A DNA stretch of 64,000 bases from positions 5,040,689-5,104,688 of the forward strand of contig JASSKH010000025.1 of the NCBI GenBank assembly GCA_031763025.1, given 5' to 3'. Shown in pieces: positions 24,167 through 36,300 of the stretch (position 1 is the stretch's first letter; the number at the start of each line of letters is the position of its first letter). The notes beneath the pieces were generated by a model, which was given only the letters and a program-made list of their open reading frames with translations, made no database searches and had not been told where the DNA came from. Made by a program: the position numbers and the translations under genes. Source of the DNA: Macrocystis pyrifera (Eukaryota > Sar > Phaeophyceae > Laminariales > Laminariaceae).

Positions 24167-27100
24167 TTCCAGCACCCCCCTCCCTACAACAGCAGAGTGC
24201 GCTTTGCATTCTTATCGCGACAAGCGATAAGGGTTCAGCCCTTTCGTCCGTCACAGACCCGAGGGTCCGAATTGTGCTCTCTTAAGATGGGTATGATGTA
24301 AGAGTAGCCGTCGCTTCGATAGGACCTCGCGCAGCAGGAGGGGGTTTTTTTTTTGCTGTTGCCTGTCGCCAACTTGTGCACGCTTCGGTCTCAGAGATCA
24401 CGATCTATCTGTAGATGACCTAGCTCCTAGCCTGTCTTTTATGGCACGCTACTTATGCAGGATCTGTGTTATTATTTCGGGGGATCATAGTTAATGGGAC
24501 CAAGTCTTGCTAGCAAAAATAGGAAAATATATAGGGTTTTCGGGTCTACCGCAGGTCCTATTTACTATGGTCCCCCGTAAAAGTAGATCGTGCAGATTTT
24601 TTTTGTTTGTTTTGTATATACGACTCCCCGCCCGGCGACAAATGAGCTGTAAAATACGCTAGAATTCGTATGAGCAGAGCGGGAGTTCTATCCGCCCTGG
24701 AAGGTCTACGGTGGATCGTCCAGCGGGAAGTCGATGGTCTGTCGTGTCCGAGGTGTGGACTCGTGCGTGCGTCCGTGGGACGGCGTGCGTCGGACGGTTC
24801 AGGCAGAGCTCGCAAGAGTTTTCCTATGGGGTGTACCGCTGTTCCGGCGCCCTTCAACAATCGAATCTCCGTCGCATTCGCTTTAGGACGGACGACACAC
24901 ACACGTGACCTCGACCTCTTGCGATACCTATTGCACTAGGCTTGGACACTGGGACAAGTATGTACTTACTGGCAGTAGCAGCCTGCTGATTGGCCTGGCC
25001 GGTATATTCGCCGGTGGTTTTAGTTCAATTGCGCCCCAGAAACACGCCATACTGTGGTACGGAAACCCACTATTATGGGGGACCATAGTGAATAGGACCA
25101 AAGATTGTTGGTTAAAAATAGGGAAATGTGTAGTTGTTTGTGTGTACCGTAGGTCCTATTTACTATGGTCCCCCGCAATAAGTGCCTTTTCGGGAGGAGA
25201 GAGAGGAGAGACAGTGTACTGCTGCAATCCAGTATACTTGATTGATTTTGACGCCAGCATCATCGCTGCCGACCGAAGTCTACTAACTGTGTCAGCCAGT
25301 GCCCCGCCCTGCAGTATACCCATATCGGAGGGATCACGATCTACGGATGAATACTGATCCTTACCTGCCCTTGACTAGAGTATGTACGACATGTTGTGCA
25401 TGGCCTGTTCAAACAGTACTAGTCCAACACTCATGAAAGGTGTGCTAGCTACAGCAGATAATATTGCAGAATTATGATTTGCTTCTCCCCCGCAAGATGG
25501 GCCGGATCATGTACCGGTACGGGTCCTGTAGGTATGGATCCCCAGCTTGCCGTTACGTGATGTTTGTGCGGGTACCTGCTCGAATATTTTATGGCACATA
25601 TCCAAACGCCATGAAACATGCCTGATGTGCTACTGCACGTACTATTACGGGGGGTCCATAGTTAATAGGACCTACGGTACGCACAAAAACCTATATATTT
25701 CGCTATTTTTACTGACAAATATTCGGTCCTGTTTACTACGGTCCCCCGTAATACTTCGTATATTTCTACGGTAGATCGTGCAGATTGTACTGCTCCCAAC
25801 CCGCAACATGAGCTGTACATAACAGATCATACGCACGGATCTAGATCCTGGGGTGGGGATCCGATCTGACAGCCCGCAGCATGAGGTATGTAGGTCGGAG
25901 CTATGCCTGCTCCGAAAGGTGAAAGGCGGATGAGTCATCCAGCGAAGTGTGGTGTGACAACCTTGCGACGCGACGTTATATAGCCGCCAGCGCCACCGTA
26001 TCCATCGAAAAAAAGTGGACCTTAACTTGCGCCGCTTGTTCGACGAGACCCTTTTAGGACTGCGGTCCCGTCCGGGGGACAAACCGCTCTAGTCCTAAGT
26101 AGTTTGTCCCCAAAGCTCGGGACTGCACTTCTGAAAGGGTTGACGGACACGCGCCGTAAAATTAGGCGCGGCATCGCTACGGAAGCGGGGCCGCAGCGGC
26201 CGCAGGTGTAGATCTATGATCTAATCTGATCTGAACTGAACTGAACTGTCCCATGCGTGTTGATTGCTCGCAACAACAGGGGCGACTCGGGTCTGCTGCT
26301 AATGGCGACGGAGCAGTCGAGGGTGCTGTCCTACTACGTCCCGACCCTCGGCCCGGCCCCGCGGTGGTGCTCGTTCCTGGACGTGTTGACGGAGGAGTTG
26401 GAGGAAGAGGGGGAGGCGTCGGTCTACGAGGACTACAAGTTCGTAACCGCCGCCGAGGTATGTGTGTTTTTTTGGGGGTTCTGCTTTTTGGCGGTGTGTG
26501 ATTCTTGTTTTGTGTTTTGTGTCTTTTTGTCTTTTTTGGTACCTGATGTATGATTCTGTCTGTATTTTTGTTTTTTTGTTGTCTGTGTGTTCATGTACGG
26601 TTTTCTTGGCATTGGTTGTGTTTTGTGTGTGCCTGGTATGCTTGTTGTGTTTTTCGGCGAGTCCCGGAGGGGATGAAGGGCGGGTAAGGGGAGGGGCCAC
26701 TACCACTGCTTTCTTGTTTTTTTTTTTCGTATTTTACTGTTCTCGGCCGTTTTTTGTTCTTGTTTTCGCCTCGCCTCGCAGGCTGCATGCATGCAGCTTA
26801 CTGAGACGGGTACATATCTACGTACAGTCGTAGGCTTGAATCAGTTTTTTTTTTTCTTTTTTTTTTCACACCCGTCTTCCCGTTCTTTCTATGATCTTAT
26901 TTTTTTTTACGTTCACGTTCTTCCCAATGCTACCCCCCATTGCCCCCCCCCCTACCCCGCTGCTGTCGTTTTTTTGCTCACTTGTCCGCGTTCCACGTCA
27001 CGTCGCGTCAACAACAACGACCAACGACAACAACTACAACCACCACTACCATCACAACGACCACCACAACAACAAATGACCACCAACAACAACGACCAAT

Positions 27101-27530
27101 GACAACAACGACCACCACCACAACAACGACCAATGACAACAACGACCGCCACCACAACAACAACGACAACAACGACCACCACAACAACGACGACGACGAC
27201 GTTAAGGTGGAGGAGCTCGGCGTGTCGAACCTGGTCGGTACCCCCCTCCTGAGGGGCTACATGCACGGGTACTTCATGGACATGAAGCTTTATACCAGGT
27301 GCGCTATGGGGGGAAAAGGATGGGGGTGTACTCAAAATGTCGTATGACCGTAGACCGTCGCATCCCTACAAATGCCCGAGGGCGGAGCCGGTCGGGTTTC
27401 CACGGACCAAGGGGGGCGTAAATTTGGTTTCTTACTTATATAACATGGCGTTTGTTTTGCTTCCTACAGCGTTGTTTTTTGGAGGGATACCTCAGCCTTG
27501 GGATCGAGAAAAACATATTCAACCTTCTGT

Positions 27531-27575
<45 letters not shown>

Positions 27576-29387
27576 CTTGCCCGTTGCTGCTGTTGTTGCT
27601 GCCGCTGTTGTTCCCGTTCGTTCTTTGCTTTCGTTTCTGTTGGGGGAAAAAAAATGAAAATGAAACAATGTTAATATTTTGAAATAACCATTTTTGAAAA
27701 AAAAAAACGTTGAAAAAAAACGTTGAAAAAAAAAAAAAGGCTGAAGGCGGTCTCGGAGCCGTTCGCGTACGAGGAGTACCGGAAGAAGAAGGTGAAGGAC
27801 AAGATGGACGAGAAGAGGAAGAGCCGAATTTCCATCCGCACAAACCTGCCCAAGGTATGAGGAACTATACTTGCAGTAGTAAATCTACTGACTGACGTGG
27901 CCAGTGTATTCGCATGTAGTTTTTATACGACGTGCGCCCCAAAAAACACGCGATATTATAGTACGGAAACCCACTGAATACGTTTCGGGAGGAGAGAGGA
28001 GAGACAGTATACGGCTGCAATCCAGTATACTGATTTGGTTTTGACGGCAGTATATTCGCTACTGACTGAGTCAGCACTGGAAATACGTAGTATGTCAGTC
28101 TGTCCGCGAAGGTAAGGAGCATTTTGAATATAGCCGGCAACGTCTACCTGGTGCCTGGTATGTAGTAGGCACCTCAGTCCTAGGGCTAACAGTAGACCAT
28201 GCAGATCAGGGGTGTATCTGCCTTGAAAGATCTAGATCATCAAGTAGGAAATATCTGTAGATGACATGTAGATGATATGTATTAATAGATGATCTGCATA
28301 TGGTCTGTAGATGTGCAATGGTTGAATGGCCGGTGGATGGTTGCATTCATGAACGAATGGTTGCGCCGATGGTTTGGAAGATAGACGTGTGCTTATGGAG
28401 AAACACGGGTGTGTGTGTTGAAAGCAGATGTGTTTGTTGAAAGCACGTGTGTTTTTGTTGGAAAAAACACGTGCGTGTATTGAAAACTCGTGTGCTTATT
28501 GAAAAATACTTGTGTTTATTGAAAAACACGTGTGCTTATTGAAAAACGCGTGTTTTTTTAAAAAACACCACGTACAATAACCACGACACGCTGTTTTGGC
28601 TCTTGCTGCGGCCTTTCAGGTCAATCGAGCGATGGCGGAACGCCTGCTGGAGAAGGCGGGGACGGGAGACAAGAAGAAGAAGAAGGGCAAGGGCAAGAAG
28701 GCGGAGGGGGAGGGGGAGAACGCGGGGGGAAGAGGGAGACGAAGACGGAGGTAAGTTTCACCGAACCCACCGCTCTTGGTTCTGTGATACATCACGAGAC
28801 AGACCATGCATCACTGGTGGCCGCTGACAGGCACCACAGAACAGCACTCTATTAACTATAACCAGAAATCTGTGATGCAACCTTCGCTGATTGTCTCCAA
28901 TCCTTGGGACTTATGCCGCCTTCTAAGTGCCGGGAGATTAGTCGTGCACCGTCTCTTTGTTCTCGTATATATATTCATACATCCACGCACTGAGAAAAGC
29001 GGGCGCTATGAAAGAAAGCTACGCTCATTCGTGTTCACGGAAAACTCATAATTTTTGGGATGCGTCACGTGCTCTGTTTTTTGTTTTGATAGAAAACGGC
29101 CATTCTCGAATACGAAAACCAGCTTGGACCCGCTTCTTGTTTCTTTTACCTCTGCTGTGGCCGGTATTGTAGTCCACGCTTGCTGTATATACCAGACCAT
29201 AAATGGGGGGCTTATATTTTCGGCCAGACGCAGGTGTTTTGTCCCTATAGCGGGAGAGGAATCCTTCAGGGCTCCAGAGTACTGTCGCTTAGTATGTGGG
29301 GCGCGTGAGTGAGTGGTACGTGGTGACGCGCTGACTGCGAGGCTCGCGTGCGAACTGCTGTGACGGCAGCAACACAACGACAGCAGT

Positions 29388-29422
<35 letters not shown>

Positions 29423-31761
29423 CGACAACATTCGACAATAATGGCACCAAGACGTGAAGACCTGCGTATCTTATGCGGTCGAATCGATGGTCTTTTGGTG
29501 CGGTCAAAACGTAGTAGCGCACTTCGAGCAGACCACGAGCAGTACGTAGTAGCGCACTTCGGGCTGACCAAGATCCCTTCTAAATAAAAAAAAAGCATGT
29601 CGTTCGTTTTTAGTAAAATGTTAGTACAGGCAGTGTATACGAACCTTCCTTATGGTCGGGATATGGCGACCGTTTTCGTGAAATGTTGCGGTGTAGTAAG
29701 ACATAGGTGCTTGCAGTTAGCTTCAGAGCGGTATTGTGTGTATATCCTGTAGATTCCACCCGCCGGGGAACATGCTGTGAAATATCTTCGGTAGACTGTA
29801 CAGATCCCCCCCCTACGGCCATGCATGATACTGAGTACACACACCCCCTATATTATATACCTGGTATATATAGATATAGGTGGAGTTGTCGGTTGGGGCG
29901 AATACGCTGTAAAACACGCCTCTCACTGCTTGAGCTAGACACACCTGGGTACCGTTTGTTTCTTTTTTCTTTTTTGCGGTCACCGCGGCTGGCGGTCGAG
30001 TTAGATCATTTTTGTGCGGAGGGAACCTTAGCTCCGCACGAGGGGGATGATCGTATCACGTAGTTGTGTATATGGTAAGGCGTAGACGAGGCAGTTACAT
30101 AGCGAACCCATTGCTGTCTCTGGAAGTGGCCACACCAGAAAAAGAAAAAACGATTCATTGACGCTGTCACCCATGTGTAAGAAAATCCGCCTCAAAAGCG
30201 GTGCTTAAAAGGATGCAGCTCACCGTCCGTGCGACTCGCCAAACACCTCACGTTCCGCTTCGCGCTTGGTGCAAACAACGTCTGCCTGGTCGGTGAAAAC
30301 CCGACGTACTCCACCCCGACATTGTAGAGATGCGAGGGTCTATGGTCATACAACTACGGCCCATGCATGACATCGAGTACCCCCCCCCCCCCCCCCCCCC
30401 CCCCGCCCGCCCGAGAAAGGAGCATGCAGTTCCCATACGAAGATAATCGGTATATATATTTATATTCGTCCGAAATTATCTAGATGGAAAAAAAACAGGA
30501 TCTGAACTGTTCGACGTGTGAAACGTACCAATCTGTCCCTTTTTATAAGCACCGATCACTCTCAGTAGTAATATTAAAAATATCTTTATATCGAGGGACA
30601 GAGTGGTACTGTAGTACACACTACTCTTGGCGGAAATATAAGGGATGATTGGTACTAACATCAGTGTCTGAACGATCGTTATATTTTCGTCCAGGGTGTG
30701 TACTTGTATGAAAAAAAAATGAAGGTGTGAGAGATCGAGAATTTCTTCTCACCTCGTCTTTTGATGTTATGATACGGCCTTGAATGAGGTTGAAAGCCCG
30801 GTAATTACCTGGGCTCAGGCACTGGGATCGTATTTATAGTACTTGGAAGGCGTATCTTGGGTGGAAAACCAGGGGGGTTTTCCAGAGGGGCACGAGCTTG
30901 GTCTCCGTCTCCGCGTGCACGAAAGGAACAAAAACTGCTCTTCTTCTATCTCTAAGCAAGCGTCACACGTGAGTACCAACGAGTACCGACTTAATAGGCA
31001 AAAACCTGTCCAGGGATACGAAGTGTCCCGCCTGCGTGATCTTAACAAGTGGCGTCGTCGGCAGGAGTCCTGCTGATTGATCTTCAACAGTGATGATTCG
31101 ATCGCGCGTTCTACCCAGTGGTCTGCAAAATTATTGCAGCTTTTTGTGAGCAACGAACTCGCTACCCGCCAAGGATGTCATGAAAAGGCGACGGCTCAGC
31201 TGTAGTCACGGTATACTCCCACACGTCGTATATACAGGTATTTACTGTAATAAAGTATGCCATACAAGGCGACTACTGTAGTCACTGTATACTCCTATAT
31301 ATATACAAGTACTCTTGGTATTTGATAGAGTAGTTTGTCGCTCCATTATTTATCACGCATGTTTTTTTGCATTTTCTGCCGAAAAAAAAATAGTTTTATT
31401 TTTATGTGCATTTTTCTCGTCGCGGTGAGCTTGAGAGCGTAAGTTGGAAAAAAATCGATGAAAATAGATAATGATCGCCTGGTGTTTTTGTAATTCCCGC
31501 CAAAAGCTTACTTTAGGTGTCTTCTTTCTCGTCGCGGAAATCTTGAGAGCTTGAGTTACGTAGCTAAATTCGATGAAAAACACGGACGAGCAGAAAAGGG
31601 AACGCTGAGCCCTCTGCGCGATGAGCATGTAGGAGAAAGAAGGGGAGACACCTACTTATCTACCTGCCTACCTGCCTACCTGCCTACCCGCCTACCTACC
31701 TACCTACCGGTGACTACGGCCTTTTGTCCAGAGGGCTTAGAAAGGAAACGTGAGGGCTTAA

Positions 31762-31800
<39 letters not shown>

Positions 31801-33289
31801 CTGCACGTACATAAACATTCGAAGTGTTGCTTTTTTTTTGTTTTAGACCTTTTTTGGGTCGGTGTCGGCAGAATTTCACGACTAAAAGCAGTAACAAGTA
31901 CCGCTGTGGGCGGAAATAGAAGGACCGTTGTATATCCATGTTTATGTTATAAACGATTCTTATATTATCGGCCAGAGCGGAAGTCGGAAGATGCCGTTAG
32001 CCGTCTATAAATATATATATATCACTGAAATTTTGTCGGCTGGCGAGAGCGGCCAGCTGATGACCAGTCGATGAAAATGGCTAATCGTGCCGGTGGCTGG
32101 TGACTTCATTCACCCTTATATAGTCCCGTTTGGGGGGACGACCTACTCAAGAATTATAAGCAGTGTGTCGCCAAAACGGACGTGACCGACTAGAACCGCA
32201 CTCCCGTTTTGTCCCCACGTATTGCGCGGATCAAAACACTTAGGATTACAGTAGTATCAAATTTATAGTCATGTGCAGCAGTACAGTGCTGTCAAAGGCT
32301 CACAGCTCTCTACCGTTCTCGAGAATACAGAGCTGAACCAAAAAAAAAAAAAAAAAAAACTCGCTCTGTTTTTTTTTCGGTTTCGGTTTTCGGTTTCTGG
32401 TTTGGTTTGGTTCGGTTCGGTTCGGTTCGGTTCGGACTGTGCAGATGCAGCAGCAGGAGGAGGAGGAGGAGGAGGAGAGGTCTCGAGCAGAAACCCTCTG
32501 GGAGACGACCGATTCGGCGCCATGTTCGAGTCGGCCGCGTTCGAGGTGGACAAGGAGAGCGAGGAGTACGCCAGGGCGCACCCCACGTCCCTCATCGCGA
32601 ACAAGATGGTATGTATGCATGTTCATTGCACATCGCCGCGGCTGTTGTTGCCGTCCGTGGGGGCTGGGGGCGGGGACGGTGGTGGTATGTAGGGCAGAAG
32701 GAGAAACGATGGTGGGGTGGTGGGGGGTGGTGGTGGTGAGAGTGGTGAGTTTGGATGTGTTGTGCCGTGTTGAGGGGGCGACGGTGGTAGCATTTTGCGG
32801 TTGTGCTGTGTTGGTGGTGGTTGTGTTGTCGTGGTGATGTTGTCGTTAGTGTTGGTGTTCGATGGGGGGAGGGGGCGGCGGGGTTCGTAGCTGCTGTCAC
32901 TTGCGCTGTTCTCCGACTGTTTTTACGGGTTTCGCGCTCCCTTCCCTATTCTTTCTCCTGCGTATGCTAGCTTCGGTACTATCACATTCATCAGGATGCA
33001 TTTCTTAATCCTACTGCTTGTAGTGTCAAGGTGCGAGTCTGTTAGGATCGCATCCATCTTGCCTACGTGTGCTTTACCCTTTCCTACCACTTTTGCTATA
33101 CCCTATGTGTATCCCAAGAGCGACGGGTACGAAAACGTGGGTTCGGCAAACCGAAACAATGCCCCCACCTCGGCGGGAATGGCGCGGGGTCGGGGGGGGG
33201 GGGGGGTTGCGGTGGGGGTGGGAATGGAGGCCTATTTGAGGGTGCGGGTAGTGTCTGCGTGTTAAGAAAGGGCGTTGCAATGGTGAATT

Positions 33290-33325
<36 letters not shown>

Positions 33326-36300
33326 CGTACTCAAGTCTTGCTTGCCTCAGTCCTTTGACCATTGACCACGCATCCCTTTCGAGACTGGAGGCGGGGGGCG
33401 GGGGCGGGGGGGGGCGTACTCATTTGTTGCTTGCCCTTTGTCTTTTGGTCCTTGACCACGCATCCCTTTTGAGACGGGGCATGAGGGAGGTACTCAATTG
33501 TTGGTTGCCTTGGTCATTTGACCATTGACCACGCGCCCCTTTCGAGACGGAGCGATAATAGTGGAGGGGGGAAGGGGGGGGGGGGCAGGAGTGAACCCAC
33601 GGTTGTTACACTGCGCTGCGTTGATTGTCTTTGCTTTCGTAGAGCGTGGGTTGTGCGACCGTTTTTTTTTTTCTTCTTTTTTGTACGACCTACTTTCTGG
33701 TGTCAGCTCGACCAAGCTGCGTTTGGTGGATAGATAGATACTGCTGTACTGTTTTTTTTTTTTTTTCAAATCCGAATAACCGCTCCGTTATTTTTCCGAT
33801 GCGAGCCCCCCCCCCCTCCAAAAAAAAACAAAAAACGGCAAGGTATCACCCGCTACATTTTTCAGTTAAGAGCGTTCACGCGTCGGACAATCGAGACCCC
33901 CATCTCATTGTCTACTTACTGTACAGTACCTACTTCGGGTCAGATGTATTATTGCTGTAGATCTATTCTTACGTATCTTCAGGGCAGCTGTATTCGTCAT
34001 GTATCCTTTTTGTGATGTAAATGTATTATAGATGTATTAGGGCCCATCTTAACGGGGACTTTCGGCCCTTTTTAATTTGCCTTGATTTTTTTTTTTTCTA
34101 ATTTAATTTAAGGGCCCATCTTATCGACGACTTTCGGTTCTTTCAATTTGACTTGGTTTTTTTTTTTTTTTCTAATTTAATTTGCATCTGATTCAAACGA
34201 AATTTAGTGTTCCCCGTTAAGATGCGCCCTTGTTGTTCGTTTTTATCCCCCGTCATAATTTTCTCTGATCTTTCCGCGTTCTTATATGATCGTTTTTTTT
34301 TGCTATTTTTTATTTATTCACATTTTATTCTTTTTGCTCGGGCGATACAGCGACAGAAAACGGAGGACGAGGCAGAGTCCGAGGACGACGCCATCGAAGA
34401 CCGATTCACCAGAGTTACCGGCCGCTCCCGCCGGGGGAGGGGGGGGGGCGCGTTCCGACTCGGAGGAGGGTTCTTCGTCGTCGTCGGATGACGGTTTCAG
34501 CGGGGGCGAAGGCGAAGGGGAGCATGATTCAGGGGTCGACGAGCCGGTGAGATTATTTTTTTTTTTTCTTGGTTGGTTGGTTGGTTGGTTGGCTATTGCG
34601 GGGGACCATAGTAAATAGGACCTACGGTACACACAAAAACCTATATATTACCCTATTTTTACCAACAATATTTGGTCCTATTTACTATGGCCCCCCGTAC
34701 TAGTTGGTTAGTTGGTTCGGCTCGTCGGTTGGTTTATTGGTTGCTCAGTCGGTTTGTTGATTGGTTCGTTGGTTAGTTGGTTTAGTCGGTTGGTCAGTTG
34801 ATTCATTGGTTGTTGGTTTGTTGGTTGCTCAGTCGGTTGGTTAGTTGGTTAGTTCGTTGTTTAGTTAGTTGGTTAGTCGGTTGGTCAGTTGGTTCATTGG
34901 TTGTTAGCTTGTTGGTTGCTCAGCCGGTTTGTTGGTTAGTTCGGTGGTTAGTTGGTTAGTCGGTTGCTCAGTTGATCCGTTGGTTGTTAGTTTGTGTGGT
35001 TGATCGTTTTTATGTGTTCGTAGTTATTTTCTTGTCTGTCTCGTGTGTTCCGTCTGTTTTTTGTTAGTTTCGTTTAGTTTTGTTTCGTTTTGTTTCGTTT
35101 TGTTTGTTTGTACTCTTATATTGGTAAAACCCCCTGCTATTATTTCGGGAAAACCCCATTTCTAGCGGAGAGGGCGTTGAGGCACGGTACTACGCAGACC
35201 GAAAAAATGGCGGGAGGCTGCTCGCGTGTGCTTCGTGTCGCAGAATCAGCCACTATGATGCCACCCGATTAACGCGATGGAATTACACTTGAAATGGAAT
35301 GGAAAATATGGAGGGCATGTGTGGGGACGGCGCATCAGATGGGTTTTGAGTGGAATATGGAACACGGAATGGAATTTGGAAAAGGAAATCAATCTGGAAG
35401 GGATTTTGGAATGGAAAGGAAAATCGTCATGGGATTGAATTAAAATGTGGAACATGCGTGCCAACGGCGCCAATGTGGGACGGAGCCCCTGGCGGATTCT
35501 CTCTTGTGTGCGTTTTGTGTGGAGGACACACGGTGCCTCGGCTGCCTCGGCTTAGTATTGCCGGAACGGAGCGAGGGGCCTCTGGTGACCTTGAACTTGT
35601 GAGGGGCGACTCGGTACTATCTATAGGGGGAGGGGACCTGGTATCCGAATATGGCATGGAGTCCGGGATGAACAGAAGTACGCAATGGATAGGGATTGTG
35701 GGATGGAATGCCTAGCAGCTGTGTATTAAGCTGTGAACGAAATCCCCCCCATCACCCCCCCCCCCCCCCCCTCCCCCTCCCCTTGGTCAGTGAAAACCCG
35801 ACATGCTCCGTCCCGGCATTGTAGAGATGCGAGGGTATGTGGTCATACGACTACGGCCATGCATGAGATCGAGTACATCTCTCCTATCGAGTACACCCCC
35901 CCCCCCCCCCCCTTAATGTCTGCCTGGTCGGTGAAAACCCAACGTGCTTCACCCCGGGCATCATTGTAGGGGTGCAAGGGTCTATGGTCATACGACTACG
36001 GCCATGGATGACAATGAGTACGCCCCCCCCCTCCCTGCCCCCTCTTCCTTGCACCAGGCCGCGGCGAGGCGCGGAAGCAAGACGGGTACGAAAAAGGATA
36101 TGAGTAAGAGCAAACGGAGTCGTCCGTCGACTCGCACCCCCGGGTTCTACGAGCTCAACGAGGAGGAGGACGCCGCCACCGCCGCGGTAGGCCTGGGAGG
36201 AGCACGGGACAAGGAGACGCAGGCCAAGAAACGGAGGTACGAGTTGGGTGGTGTGGTGGTGTGTGGAGGGTGGTACGGGTATAGAGTATAGAGGGTCAGG

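Larger units (their letters stand above)
23320..26279 (+). other. NOL10 intron 7, repeat cluster
   Basis: Donor GTACTT after GACGCCAG, acceptor CAACAACAG before GGGCGACTCG. It contains a CTT repeat, a C43 run (23405-23447), a C34 run (24131-24164), F1 elements at 23980, 24470, 25071 and 25643, and an F2 element at 26048. Confidence 0.75.
28751..32444 (+). other. NOL10 intron 11
   Basis: Donor GTAAGT, acceptor ACTGTGCAG. It contains a CAG run (29388-29420), a full-length family A element (29860-30404), F4 palindromes (30596-30702, 31898-31985), CTAC/CTGC and CAA microsatellites (31655-31710, 31763-31800), a degenerate F2 copy and a GGTTC array just before exon 12. Confidence 0.75.

Noticed and set aside
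30340-30380. 5S rRNA-like start (ACTACGGCCAT) in family A repeats
   Set aside because: Only about 11 bases resemble 5S; the internal control region does not follow, so a 5S origin is not supported.
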